Counted from the first letter of the stretch, positions 33,644 through 43,863 are shown. The stretch is DNA of 64,000 nucleotides from Mycobacterium sp. DL (GCF_039729195.1 NZ_CP155796.1:930001-994000); one strand, 5' to 3'. Notes: generated by a model from the sequence alone, not told the origin. Made by a program: numbers and translations.

Positions 33644-35740
33644 TCAGTTCGTCTCGAGTGCGATGATGAACGGGCTCGCATCCCCGTGCCAGGTCACCAG
33701 CAATTCCTCACGGGCGCGCGTACAAGCCACGAAGAGCAGGCAGCGTTCACGCTCGATGTCTTGTTGATGGGTCTGCTTGTCGTCGTCGACCGGCGTCACG
33801 GCGTTGGATGCTGGGAGCAACTTGGCGCTGACGCCTGCCACGCACACACAACGAAACTCGAGGCCCTTCATGCGGTGCATGGTCCCGACGTGTACAGCGT
33901 CGTCGTCTTCGGATGCACGCGCTAGATCGACGGTGGCGATTCCTGCGGCCTTGAGCGCCTTCTCGATCCTCGGTGCCAGCCACTTGGCGCGAACTGCTAT
34001 GCCGATTTCCGCTGGTGCGACGCCGTTGTCGATCCAACGTGTAACGGCGTCGGCGATGTGTTGGGCTTCGTCATCGGCCGATCGACACCCGGCAAGTGTA
34101 GGTGGTTGCCCGTGCACGTAGGACTTGCAACCGGCGATGGAGTCCAATCCGCCTTCCATGTCATCGATCGGTTCCCCTCGCATGAGGCCTAGGCTCCACC
34201 CGAGAATTTCGGCCGTGGTGCGGTAGTTGATGTTCAGGCGGGAGGATCGGCCGGCGACGTTGATGCCGACTTCACGAAGGCTGACCCGGTTGTCGTAGAT
34301 GCGTTGGTGGGTGTCGCCGGCGATGAAGATGTCGTTGGGCGCCTCGGCTACGGCGGCACGTAGCAGGCGCCATTGGTCGGGGCTGAGGTCTTGTGCTTCA
34401 TCGATGAGGATGTGCCGGAACGGCTTGTCCGTGGATTCCTCGAGTAAGCGTGTTGATTCGCGTCGGACGGTTTCGTGTGTCCAGACACCTTGTTGAGTGA
34501 GTGTTTGCTCGAACTCCCAGATGGCTTGCCACACTTGGGCACGTTGCGCGGCACCGAGTCCGCGGCCGCGCCCGGTCCGCTTAGCTGCGAGGTAGGCGTC
34601 AGCGGTGCTGATGCGCCGCGCTAGCACCACTTGCCGCCACTCCTCGGACAAGAACACCGGGGTGAAGCTGAGCTGGAGTTCGTCGACCAAGCCGGCCCAC
34701 AGGGCTTTCTCGTCCTCCGAATTGAGCACGTTCGGTGCGCCGTGAGTCTTACGAAACACTCGGTGGGCGATGCGATCGACGTTCGACACCTCGATCCGGC
34801 TCGGTACTTCTCGGTCGCTGGCCAACATGTCGAGGCCGGACTGCAGAGTGTCAGACAGTGTCGAGGTGAAAGTAGTGACGAGAACCCTGCCTTCTCCACG
34901 TTTGGCGAGCATGTAGGCACGATGCAGCGCGACAACAGTTTTGCCGGTGCCGGGGCCGCCAGTGACGCGGGACGGACCTTTGTATGTCGCTTCCGCTACG
35001 GCGCGCTGGGTCGGGTGCAGATACACCCGCCAGGTTGCGAAAGGGTGGGCGAAGACATCCATCAGTTCGTCGGGTCCGCTGACGAGCACGACGCGGTCGC
35101 TGCTTCGCAGGACGGCCGCGTCGATGTCTGCGATGTCGATCGGCTCGCCGATGATCTGCGCTCCGAGGTCCGCCCACACCTCCTCGGGAGTGAAACCGGC
35201 AGCCAGACCGAAGAGCACGTCCCACTGTGTCTCGGGAAGGAAGGACTTCGCCGCGTCCAGCTGGGCGGCATCCGTGACAGTACGCGCAAACGCGAGTACC
35301 TTCTCGTCGATTCCGAGCCTGGTCAGCTCGCCGTCCTTGACGTTCGCGAAGATCGGCCTGCCGGCCTTCTTGGCTGCTTCGGCCATCTCCGGGATCTGTC
35401 GGTCCAGTTCGGCCTCGTCGCGGATCTCGATGCCGCCGGTGGCGGAGTTCACCGAAACGTTGCTGCGTTGCGCCCAGGCGTAGGCATCGTCGTGGTGCAA
35501 CACCTTCAGCAGTGTGTAGACGTCGCCACTGGCGGGTGCGAGCACGATGCCGCGCCACGCCTGATCGATCCGAATGGACCGAAACCGCGGATTGCGGGCA
35601 TTGGCGATCTTCTCGAGGTGCAGTCCGGTGTGGGTGGCGGCATCGAACTCGTCGAAGACCTCGGTGACCCGCTTGAACACGGGCTTCTCCAGCTTCGCGA
35701 GATCCCCCAGAAATCCTTTGTCGATTGCCAACGAAGGCAC
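33644..35740 (-). CDS. UvrD-type superfamily 1 helicase with RelE-like N-terminus
   Basis: The 698-residue protein starts at the GTG at 35740, six bases after GGAG; a TTG at 35752 is the alternative. Residues ~1-85 (LAKLEKPVFKRVTEVFDEF, then GLHLEKIANARNPRFRSIRIDQAWRGIV) resemble the RelE/ParE toxin fold used as an RNA- or DNA-contact module. Walker A is GGPGTGKTVVALHRAY (~255-270), Walker B is ILIDEAQDLSPDQWRLL (~443), then INYRTTAEIL and VGTMHRMKGLEFRCVCVAG. It is an ATP-driven 3'-5' translocase by family. A nuclease domain is not evident. It is divergent from DISARM and co-directional with the GmrSD-like gene; a defence role is inferred from location. Confidence 0.8.
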   Translation of the reverse strand: MPSLAIDKGFLGDLAKLEKPVFKRVTEVFDEFDAATHTGLHLEKIANARNPRFRSIRIDQAWRGIVLAPASGDVYTLLKVLHHDDAYAWAQRSNVSVNSATGGIEIRDEAELDRQIPEMAEAAKKAGRPIFANVKDGELTRLGIDEKVLAFARTVTDAAQLDAAKSFLPETQWDVLFGLAAGFTPEEVWADLGAQIIGEPIDIADIDAAVLRSSDRVVLVSGPDELMDVFAHPFATWRVYLHPTQRAVAEATYKGPSRVTGGPGTGKTVVALHRAYMLAKRGEGRVLVTTFTSTLSDTLQSGLDMLASDREVPSRIEVSNVDRIAHRVFRKTHGAPNVLNSEDEKALWAGLVDELQLSFTPVFLSEEWRQVVLARRISTADAYLAAKRTGRGRGLGAAQRAQVWQAIWEFEQTLTQQGVWTHETVRRESTRLLEESTDKPFRHILIDEAQDLSPDQWRLLRAAVAEAPNDIFIAGDTHQRIYDNRVSLREVGINVAGRSSRLNINYRTTAEILGWSLGLMRGEPIDDMEGGLDSIAGCKSYVHGQPPTLAGCRSADDEAQHIADAVTRWIDNGVAPAEIGIAVRAKWLAPRIEKALKAAGIATVDLARASEDDDAVHVGTMHRMKGLEFRCVCVAGVSAKLLPASNAVTPVDDDKQTHQQDIERERCLLFVACTRAREELLVTWHGDASPFIIALETN

Positions 35741-36202
35741 TCCCCACTCCAATCCAGCTCCGATTCCTCCCGCGCGGGGCTAGTTCGACCATACGGCCAG
35801 TTGCTGACAGTCGGGAAGCCCCTGCTATTGACTGTCGCCGGCAGCGGTCGCCGCATCGGCTTGCACGCTTCCCGGCGCCTGACGAGAGCGCGGACCAGGT
35901 TCGCTGAAGCAGCAATATCGTCGACTTCCGTGAGGTCGAATATGCCGAGAAACTCATATCGCGCTCGGGCCGAAGAGTGGTTCATCAGCGTCTCGTTCTA
36001 TACGCGACCCACCGAATTGCCATATGGCAGTCGGCCGAGCGGTGGATTACGCCCGATCGCTGCCAACCGCGAGACCCTGTCGGCGATTGCTCGTATCCTG
36101 GCGGGTGATGGAGGGGAGGGTCCGCTTTGAGCGCCGGCGGATTCGCTGTGAGCGGTATGCAAGTCTTGAGTGCGAAGGACGAAGGTCAGAAGACAGATTT
36201 CG
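35741..36202. other. Divergent promoter region between the helicase gene and DISARM
   Basis: About 460 bp that should hold the promoters of both divergent units. No clear palindrome was found. It contains a possible small gene (35942-36130), described separately. The minus-strand frame from 35985 (IFDLTEVDDIAASANLVRALV) also has some protein character and could be a remnant. Confidence 0.35.
35942..36130 (+). CDS. Possible small protein upstream of drmD
   Basis: A 62-codon frame from the ATG at 35942 reads MPRNSYRARAEEWFISVSFY, ending in SAIARILAGDGGEGPL, with plausible composition and an amphipathic C-terminal helix. There is no strong ribosome-binding site. It ends 72 bp before the drmD ATG on the same strand. 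It could be a leader protein, a fragment or chance. Confidence 0.3.
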   Translation: MPRNSYRARAEEWFISVSFYTRPTELPYGSRPSGGLRPIAANRETLSAIARILAGDGGEGPL

Positions 36203-39200
36203 ATGCCTGGTTACCGGTTTCAGTGGTCGAATTTGCCCGGCTGGCTCATCGATGCGCTTTGTCGGAACCTCCTCGAAAACTACAAGGACATTGACCACGC
36301 ACAAGCGCTCCGGTCGGTATACCGAGCGCGTCCTCGAGACGAGTTCATTCGGGAAGCGTGGCCGACGCTTCGCGACGTCTGGCTCCACCGAGACGGTCAA
36401 TCACGTAAGCAAGTCGTTGACGTCCTCCGGGCGCTTCGAGGTGACGAAGGGAGGATCACCAATCGCCGGGCACAGATGGAATATCTTCGCCGACTCCGGA
36501 GTACGCAGAGATTGCGAGCAGTCGTCCTCCAGGCATTCATCGAGTACGGCGAATCCGGTCACTCGTCCGATATCAGCGCCGGCCGAACGCGGCGGTCCAG
36601 CCATCCCCCCGCATCTTCGAAGGACGGAAAGCGATTGACCATCAGCGCGCCTGCCATTCCCACTGGAGAAGTGAGCTCACCAGCGATCCATCACGCTGCG
36701 GTCCCAGAAGTCGGCCAGATCGTCACCGTGCGCGGCGCGAACTGGGCGGTCACCGACGTCCAGCAGCAGAGCCTTCCCCGTAGTGCCCACGATGACGCGG
36801 TCCGGCAGCTGCAGAACGCGGTGACGCTTCAGTCGGTCGAGGACGACAGGTTGGGCGACGAGCTGAGGGTCGTGTGGGAGCTCGAGCCCGGACGCAGCCT
36901 CAGACCGCCCCAAGATCTGCCGACCCACATCGACGCGGACAAGTTCGACCCCCCCGAACGGCTGGCTGCCTTCATCGACGCACTGAGATGGGGCGCGGTC
37001 ACCAGCGCCGACGTCAAGACAGTTCAAGCACCCTTTCGCTCCGGCGCCAAGGTCGAGCCGTACCAGTTGGAGCCGCTACGCCGCGCGCTGAGCGCGCCCC
37101 GTGCCAACTTGCTCCTCGCCGACGACGTCGGCCTCGGTAAGACCATCGAGGCAGGCATGGTCATCCAGGAACTCCTGCTTCGTCACCGCGCGCGCACTGT
37201 CATCATCGTCTGCCCGGCCGGCCTCGCCCTGAAGTGGCAGGACGAGATGCACGACAAATTCGGTCTGGACTTTCACATCGTGAACTCCGAAACGATGAAG
37301 GAAGCCCGACGCACACATGGCGTACACGCCAACCCGTTCACCCTCTTCCCGCGTGTCATTGTGTCGATGGCGTGGCTACCCGGACCACGCGCGCAGCGTC
37401 AGCTCCGCGACGCGCTGATCACCAAGTCACGCGGCACAGCGTCACGCTTCGCCTTCGACATCCTCGTAGTCGACGAAGCTCACCATGTGGCGCCGTCCAC
37501 TCCGACCAGGACGGACAAGGCCGGCCTGCGCAAGGGCTACGCGGTCGATTCTCAGCGCACCCGGGCTGTGCGCGATCTGGCTGAGCGGTCGGAACACCGA
37601 CTCTTCCTGTCGGCGACGCCGCACAACGGCTACACCGAATCCTTCACCGCCCTGTTGGAAATGATCGACCCGCAGCGCTTCGTGAGGGGAAAGATCTTCG
37701 ACGAGCAAGCCCTGAAGGATGTCGCCGTACGACGTCTCAAGAAGGATCTGCCCGGGCAGTTCCGGGACCGCCAAGTCAAAGCGTTGCATTTCACTCCGTC
37801 AGCAGACGAAGCCGAGGCTTACGACCGGTTGATCGCTTTCACCAAGCGGCGCGACAAGGCGGCCAAAGGCTATAACGGCGGCGCGAAGGACATGGCCACG
37901 CTCTTGCTGAAGAAGCGGTTCTTCTCCTCACCCGTGGCCTTCGCCCGGACCATCGACGTCTACAAAGACACGCGCCAGCGCGGACTCGCCGTCGATTTCG
38001 ACGCTGAATACGACGAAGTGCTCGGCCTCGACGCCGACGAACTCGAGGAAGGTCGCGTCGAACAGCCAGAGACCCAAACTCTGCAACAAACCAAGAAGGC
38101 GCTTCCGCCCTTGACCGACGAGGACAAAGCTGACCTCGATTGGCTCAGCGATTGGGGCCACAGCTATGAAGCCCGCCCAGACTCCAAGCTCGAAGTTCTC
38201 ATCGACTACATCGAAGCGAACACCAAAGCCCTGGGCGACTGGCTCAACGAACGCGTCGTCATTTTCACCGAGTACGTCGACACCCTCGAATGGATCCGCG
38301 GCATCCTTCGTCAGCGCGGATACGAGAATGACCGCGTCGACGTGATCGACGGCGGGACCGACGGTGATGAACGCGAAGTGATTCGTGCCCGGTTCAACAC
38401 TGACCCCTCGCGGGAGAAGCTGCGGATCCTGCTGGCGACCGACGCCGCTGGCGAAGGCATCGACCTCCAGGATCACTGCCACCGGCTCGTCAACTTCGAC
38501 ATCCCGTTCAATCCCAACCGGCTCGAGCAGCGCATAGGTCGTATCGACCGGTACGGACAGACCCACGACCCGGAGATTCGCCACTTCGCGGCTGACGACA
38601 AGAAGTCCCAACTCGCAGAAGACGTCGACCTGCTGGCACGAGTCGCCAAGAAGGTCGCGCAGATCATGGCGGACCTCGGATCGGCGAACGAAATAATTGC
38701 GCCAGACCTGCAACGCCAGCTCGGAGGGATCGACGCGGCACCTCGCAAGGGCAAGGCCGAGAAGAGCCCTATCGGGCAGATGCTCGCTGGCGGTCGGGAC
38801 GTCGGAGCAGAGCTCACCAAACTGGCACAGGACATCGCCGAAAGCCGTGACACTCTCCACTTACGGCCAGCGAACCTACAGCGCGTCGTCGACGTCGCGT
38901 TTGAGCTCGACCGTCTACCGCCCATAGAGGAAATCGGCTCCGACCGTACCGACGTTCCGGCTTTTCGTCTGCCCGCACTTGGCAGCTCTTGGGAACAGGT
39001 GACGCGTGGGCTCACGACTGCCCTCGACCGTGAACATCTTCGACCGATCGCATTCGATCCGGCCGTCCTCGCTGAGGATTTCGACGTGGTGTACATGCAC
39101 CTGGGTAGCCCACTCCTACAGCGCGCTACTCGGAGACTGCGGTCTGCTCTGTGGGGTGGGGAACGATCGCTGGAACGGGTGACCGCAGTCGTCGTTCCTG

Positions 39201-39826
39201 GCCTGGAAGAGTCCTTCGCTGCGGCGGTCACGCGCCTGATCCTCATCGGGAAGGCGGGGCTTCGACTCCATGAGGAGGTGTTCCTCGCGGGGACGCGATT
39301 GGGCCGTCGGCAAGCAGTCGGCGAACACCGCGCCGAGGCGTTGCTCGAGAAGGCTCTGGACGCCGAGAACCTGGTGCGCGTGCCGTCATTCATCGCGGAA
39401 CAACTGGCGACAGCATGGGATGACAACAAGGATGACGGCCTCCGAGCGCGTGTGGCCAAGGCTGTTGCCGAGCGAGTGGAACGTCGACAGCACGCGGTCA
39501 CAACGCAGCTGGAAGAGCGCCGGGCAGCGGATCGAGAGCGGGTCATCGCGACGTTCGATCGATTTGGTGCGACGCTCAAATCTGCCTTGGCAGAAGCGGA
39601 GGCGATCGAATCCGAGCTGACTCTGTTCGACGACGAGCGCCGCCAAAGCGAACGCGACCTACGCCAGATCCGCGCGCGCATGGACGCCCTGGCTGATGAA
39701 CGCGATGAGGAGTTGGCGGCGGTGGACGCGCGCTACACCGAGGTGCAAGCGCGTACGTTCCATGCTGCGGTGTTGTTCGCACTGTCGCCGAAGGACATCG
39801 AGCGCGGGGGGGTGAGCATCCGATGA
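36203..39826 (+). CDS. drmD: DISARM helicase DrmD (SNF2-like)
   Basis: The 1207-residue SNF2/RapA-like ATPase is the marker of class 1 DISARM. The ATG at 36203 (MPGYRFQWSNLPGWLIDALC) is chosen; an in-frame GTG at 36170 adds 11 residues. Walker A is DDVGLGKTIEAG (from D307), the DEAH box is VVDEAHH (424-428), and SATPHNGYTESF is motif III. The C-terminal helicase half has ATDAAGEGIDLQ (~745) and QRIGRIDRYGQ (~776). After 900 come long charged helices, including a coiled coil (~1085-1190, EERRAADRERVIATFDRF, ERDLRQIRARMDALADERDE). It presumably translocates on incoming DNA. The stop overlaps the drmMI ATG. Confidence 0.9.
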   Translation: MPGYRFQWSNLPGWLIDALCRNLLENYKDIDHAQALRSVYRARPRDEFIREAWPTLRDVWLHRDGQSRKQVVDVLRALRGDEGRITNRRAQMEYLRRLRSTQRLRAVVLQAFIEYGESGHSSDISAGRTRRSSHPPASSKDGKRLTISAPAIPTGEVSSPAIHHAAVPEVGQIVTVRGANWAVTDVQQQSLPRSAHDDAVRQLQNAVTLQSVEDDRLGDELRVVWELEPGRSLRPPQDLPTHIDADKFDPPERLAAFIDALRWGAVTSADVKTVQAPFRSGAKVEPYQLEPLRRALSAPRANLLLADDVGLGKTIEAGMVIQELLLRHRARTVIIVCPAGLALKWQDEMHDKFGLDFHIVNSETMKEARRTHGVHANPFTLFPRVIVSMAWLPGPRAQRQLRDALITKSRGTASRFAFDILVVDEAHHVAPSTPTRTDKAGLRKGYAVDSQRTRAVRDLAERSEHRLFLSATPHNGYTESFTALLEMIDPQRFVRGKIFDEQALKDVAVRRLKKDLPGQFRDRQVKALHFTPSADEAEAYDRLIAFTKRRDKAAKGYNGGAKDMATLLLKKRFFSSPVAFARTIDVYKDTRQRGLAVDFDAEYDEVLGLDADELEEGRVEQPETQTLQQTKKALPPLTDEDKADLDWLSDWGHSYEARPDSKLEVLIDYIEANTKALGDWLNERVVIFTEYVDTLEWIRGILRQRGYENDRVDVIDGGTDGDEREVIRARFNTDPSREKLRILLATDAAGEGIDLQDHCHRLVNFDIPFNPNRLEQRIGRIDRYGQTHDPEIRHFAADDKKSQLAEDVDLLARVAKKVAQIMADLGSANEIIAPDLQRQLGGIDAAPRKGKAEKSPIGQMLAGGRDVGAELTKLAQDIAESRDTLHLRPANLQRVVDVAFELDRLPPIEEIGSDRTDVPAFRLPALGSSWEQVTRGLTTALDREHLRPIAFDPAVLAEDFDVVYMHLGSPLLQRATRRLRSALWGGERSLERVTAVVVPGLEESFAAAVTRLILIGKAGLRLHEEVFLAGTRLGRRQAVGEHRAEALLEKALDAENLVRVPSFIAEQLATAWDDNKDDGLRARVAKAVAERVERRQHAVTTQLEERRAADRERVIATFDRFGATLKSALAEAEAIESELTLFDDERRQSERDLRQIRARMDALADERDEELAAVDARYTEVQARTFHAAVLFALSPKDIERGGVSIR

Positions 39827-42800
39827 GGAAATCCCGTCGTGGCTCCGGACCGGATTTCAGCTGGCTAGAGCAGTTCGATGTCGATGGTCCGTTCTTGTCG
39901 TTGCCTGTGGCGAAGGGGTTTTGGCCCAGTGGGGTTAATCGGCTGGGAGATGCCGATGACCGACTGGTGACGTTCAAGCAGGCCTTCACAGCGTGGCTGC
40001 GTGCCTATGACCAACAATCGCTCGAGAAGCGGGCACAATACTCGGAAACCGCGCGGGCCTGGGTCGATACGGTGATCGACGAGCTCGCCGGGTGGGACGG
40101 CCTCCGTATCGGCACCGATGAGTTGCCTGCTGAGTTCGAGATCCATTCACCGGGTGAGCAAGTACGCATTCGTGCCGATGGAGGGTTGCGGGGACGGGAG
40201 AGCGGTGAGATCGCGGCGTTGTTGCGGATGGTCTCGCCGACTGAGGATCTTCGCGGGCCTGGCTTGGATGGTTGGGCGGCGACGGAAATCGACCGGATGG
40301 CCGCCCTTTTGCGGCAAGCAGGGGTCCCGATCGGCCTAGTCACGGATGGTCGGTGGTGGGGCCTCGTGTGGGCCGAGGAAGGTACGGCAACCGGTTCGGG
40401 CATCGTTGACGCGGTCACCTGGGGTGAAGAGCCGCTGCTGCGTGATGCTTTCTTGACGTTGATCGATCAGCAGCTGCTACGAGCGAAAAATCCCGATCAC
40501 CGGCTACCGCGATTGCTGCAGCGCAGCGAACTCGAGGCTGAGGAGATCACTGAGGCCCTCGGCACTCAGGTTCGCAAGTCGGTTGAGCTTCTGGTGCAAG
40601 CGTTCTCGGAGACTCGACTGCTCGCAGCCGAGAATGATGAGCCTGATCCCCTGGCTGAGCGGCCTGACGATGTCTATCAGGCGGCGGTCACTGTGATGAT
40701 GCGGGTGGTGTTCTTACTGTTCGCTGAGGAGCGAGGAATGCTGCCGACCGAGCGGTTGTATTGGGATTCCTATGCCATCCGCGAACTCCTCGACGATCTC
40801 AAGGGCCGGGCGTTGGCGCACGGCGAGGAACAGCTGGACGAAACCCATGAGGTATGGCACCGGCTGCTCGCGGTCAGTGATGCGTTGTACTCCGGTGTGA
40901 ATTACGACGAGATGCGAATGCCCGCCTACGGTGGCTCGCTGTTGGACCCGAACAGATTCCCATGGCTCACGGCGACCGATCGGCATGGTCTGAAGGTCCA
41001 AGTGTCCGACCGGGTGATGCTGCACGTACTGCAATCGGTGCAGGAAGCCACAGTCCGGGGTGAAGCGCGACGGATCTCGTTCCGAGACATCGACGTTGAA
41101 CAGATCGGATACATCTACGAAGGCCTGCTCGGGTACACGTGCGAGACCATTGCGGACGATGTGGTGGTCGGGCTGGTTGGCAAAGAAGGCGAAGAGGCCG
41201 AGATCACGCTCGGCCAGCTGAACCAGCTAAGTGAAAACAGTAGCAGCACCAAGGCATTCGTTGACAAGTTGATCGAATGGGTGAAGAAGGATCAACCTGC
41301 TGCGAGCACGCTGACGGCCACCAGGCTGAAGAAGCTTACGGACGATCCGGTCGACGAGGCGGAATTGCGCCGTCTCCTGACTCCGGTGGCCGGACATGAC
41401 CGCGAACTGCTCGCCGATCTTGTCCGCTGGGGAAATCTCATTCGCCGCGACCTGCGAGGTATTCCGCTAGTGGTTCCGCCGGGCGGCTTGGTGGTGATGG
41501 AGACTCCGTCTCGGCGGAACGCTGGTGCGCACTACACACCACGTTCGTTGGCCGAGGAAGTTGTCAGATACGCGCTCGAACCGGTGGTGTACGAACCTGG
41601 GCCGCTGCAGACCAACGCTGTCGATGAGTGGAAGCTGAAGTCCAGCACGGCGATTCTCGATCTCAAGGTCGCTGACGTTGCGGCGGGTTCGGGGGCTTTC
41701 CTGGTCGCCGCTGCGCGTTTCCTGGCCAAAAGAGTGACCGAGGCGTGGACCGAAGAGGGAATGCTCAGCGACGCTGAGCTGGCCAACCCGGTGCTGGCAG
41801 AGGAGCGGGCGATCCGCGAGGTGGTGGCGCGCTGCCTTTATGGCGCCGACATCAATGCGATGGCGGTCGAAATGTGCAAGCTGTCGTTGTGGTTAGTGTC
41901 GCTGGACAAGACGAAACCGTTCTCGTTTGTCGACGACAAGATCCTTTGCGGTAACTCGCTGCTGGGCGTGACCACACTCGATCAGTTGCGGCACCTGCAC
42001 ATCGATCCGGACCGAAAGCGAAAGTTCCTGCAGCCCTTCGTCGACGTCGACTCTGTACTGGCCGAAGCGACACGGTTAAGACGCGAACTCGCTTCACCGG
42101 TCGACGAGGACGATCCTCAGCGCTCGACGGCTGGCAAGCTGAGGCTTTTGCGGCGAGCTGACGAAGTCACCGCACAGCTGCGGCTGATGGCAGACGGCGT
42201 CATCGCAGCCGGCCTTGCCCTGGGCGGAAAGCCCGGCACCCAGCTCGAAGACGCCTACAAGTCGCTGGAATGGGCACTCGCCGAGGCTTTTCCAGTCGAC
42301 GGATCAACAGGCAACCGCACGAAACTCGACGCTATCCACGAGAAGGGTTTAACCCCGACAATCAATACGGATTACGAACGATGGCAACCGCTACACTGGG
42401 TAATCGAAGTCCCCGACGTCATGGCGCGAGGTGGCTTCGATGCGGTCGTAGGAAATCCCCCTTTCCTGGGGGGGACCAAGATTTCCGGGGCTGTAGGTTC
42501 GAACTTCAGAGATTGGTTAGCAGTTCGGGTTGGAAGTTCGCAGAGCGGTGGGCGAACGGATCTCGTAGCGTACTTCTTTCTCAGAGCGAATGCGCTGGTG
42601 AGCGAGCATGGTGTGCTTGGGCTAATTGCGACCAGGACTGTTGCGCAAGGAGACACACGCGAGGTTGGGCTAGATCATATGGCTGGGGGAGGATTCACTA
42701 TTACGCGCGCAGTCCAGAGCCGGCCATGGCCGTCCAAGAGCGCGAATCTCGAGTTCGCAGCAGTCTGGGGAACGAGGGGTCCGATCGCCGCCAATGTCTT

Positions 42801-43863
42801 GTTTTATGCCGACGGTATTCTCGTGGAGCGTATCTCGACACTGCTCGAACCGGTTGGACAAGTCGGCGGCCACCCGGCACGTCTAGCCGAGAACCGCGGA
42901 GTGACATTCGAAGGCTTCAAGCCTTATGGCCAAGGATTCATCGTTGACCCAGAGGAAGCCCGGCAGTGGATTGCCGCGGACAGATTCAACGCAGAGGTGC
43001 TATTCCCCTACTTGAATGGCGACGACGTCAACACACGGCCGGACGTCTCTCCGTCTCGTTGGGCAATCGATTTCTTCGACCGAGACGAGGCCGCTGCCCG
43101 ACGATATGTTCTACCGTTCGGTCGAGTTGAAGCGGTCGTCAAACCCGAGCGGCAACGGACGAAAGCTGATGGTTCGTATGTCTTAAGGCGACCACTCCCA
43201 AGCAGGTGGTGGCAGTACGCAGAAAAGCGGCCTGCATTGCGTAACGCAGTGGCTGGCCTCGACGAAATCATCGTAATGACACGGCATTCGGTTGCGGTCG
43301 TGCCGAGCCGCGTGTCGGCCCACTGCATACCTAGTGAAGGTCTGGTGGTTTTCGCCACTGACTCATACGCGCAACAGGCGATCCTGTCGTCAACCCCTCA
43401 TCAGATTTGGGCCGTAAAATATGGATCTTCACTCGGCCACAATGGGACCAGATATACGCCTAGCGACGTATTTGAAACCTTTCCGCGACCGTCTCCGAAT
43501 GACAAGCTGGAATCTCTTGGCAAGCGACTTGATGCTGACCGCGCCGCAACAATGCGCAGGCGACAAGTCGGGCTAACTCAGCTATACAATCTTATTAATA
43601 GTCGTGAGTTGCTTGACGATGAAGAGGTAGACCGTTTGCGTCAGATTCATGTCGAGATCGACGCTGCTGTGTTGGAGGCGTACGGGTGGGAAGATATTCC
43701 CATCACATATGGATTTCACAGTTACCGCCAGGTCGAGAGATTTACCATATCGCCAGATGTCAGAACGACGGTGCTAGACAGATTGCTCGAAGAGAATCAC
43801 CGTCGCGCTGAAGCTACTGAGAAACGAGCAGTGGCAGCGGGACAGGAAGATTTATTCACGTGA
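39823..43863 (+). CDS. drmMI: DISARM adenine methyltransferase DrmMI
   Basis: The 1346-residue N6-adenine DNA methyltransferase is of the large Eco57I/BREX-like type. The SAM-binding motif I is VADVAAGSGAFLVAA (from ~616); catalytic motif IV is NPPF at 878-881 in DAVVGNPPFLGG. The N-terminal ~550 residues are the helical domain usual for these proteins (RVVFLLFAEERGMLP, YIYEGLLGYTCE). The C-terminal ~400 residues should be the target-recognition part. From about 42480 to 43860 the DNA is visibly richer in A/T and in rare codons than upstream, which fits exchange of the specificity region. It marks host DNA as self. Overlaps of 4 bp exist on both sides. Confidence 0.88.
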   Translation: MRKSRRGSGPDFSWLEQFDVDGPFLSLPVAKGFWPSGVNRLGDADDRLVTFKQAFTAWLRAYDQQSLEKRAQYSETARAWVDTVIDELAGWDGLRIGTDELPAEFEIHSPGEQVRIRADGGLRGRESGEIAALLRMVSPTEDLRGPGLDGWAATEIDRMAALLRQAGVPIGLVTDGRWWGLVWAEEGTATGSGIVDAVTWGEEPLLRDAFLTLIDQQLLRAKNPDHRLPRLLQRSELEAEEITEALGTQVRKSVELLVQAFSETRLLAAENDEPDPLAERPDDVYQAAVTVMMRVVFLLFAEERGMLPTERLYWDSYAIRELLDDLKGRALAHGEEQLDETHEVWHRLLAVSDALYSGVNYDEMRMPAYGGSLLDPNRFPWLTATDRHGLKVQVSDRVMLHVLQSVQEATVRGEARRISFRDIDVEQIGYIYEGLLGYTCETIADDVVVGLVGKEGEEAEITLGQLNQLSENSSSTKAFVDKLIEWVKKDQPAASTLTATRLKKLTDDPVDEAELRRLLTPVAGHDRELLADLVRWGNLIRRDLRGIPLVVPPGGLVVMETPSRRNAGAHYTPRSLAEEVVRYALEPVVYEPGPLQTNAVDEWKLKSSTAILDLKVADVAAGSGAFLVAAARFLAKRVTEAWTEEGMLSDAELANPVLAEERAIREVVARCLYGADINAMAVEMCKLSLWLVSLDKTKPFSFVDDKILCGNSLLGVTTLDQLRHLHIDPDRKRKFLQPFVDVDSVLAEATRLRRELASPVDEDDPQRSTAGKLRLLRRADEVTAQLRLMADGVIAAGLALGGKPGTQLEDAYKSLEWALAEAFPVDGSTGNRTKLDAIHEKGLTPTINTDYERWQPLHWVIEVPDVMARGGFDAVVGNPPFLGGTKISGAVGSNFRDWLAVRVGSSQSGGRTDLVAYFFLRANALVSEHGVLGLIATRTVAQGDTREVGLDHMAGGGFTITRAVQSRPWPSKSANLEFAAVWGTRGPIAANVLFYADGILVERISTLLEPVGQVGGHPARLAENRGVTFEGFKPYGQGFIVDPEEARQWIAADRFNAEVLFPYLNGDDVNTRPDVSPSRWAIDFFDRDEAAARRYVLPFGRVEAVVKPERQRTKADGSYVLRRPLPSRWWQYAEKRPALRNAVAGLDEIIVMTRHSVAVVPSRVSAHCIPSEGLVVFATDSYAQQAILSSTPHQIWAVKYGSSLGHNGTRYTPSDVFETFPRPSPNDKLESLGKRLDADRAATMRRRQVGLTQLYNLINSRELLDDEEVDRLRQIHVEIDAAVLEAYGWEDIPITYGFHSYRQVERFTISPDVRTTVLDRLLEENHRRAEATEKRAVAAGQEDLFT

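Noticed and set aside
34631..36130. 499-codon plus-strand frame opposite the RelE-helicase gene
   Set aside because: Most of it mirrors helicase motifs. Only the last 62 codons, beyond the helicase start, were kept as a low-confidence small gene.
36024..36638. 204-codon frame overlapping the start of drmD
   Set aside because: It is Arg/Ser-rich and off-frame to the SNF2 protein, whose N-terminus (SNLPGWLIDALCRNLL) is more protein-like.
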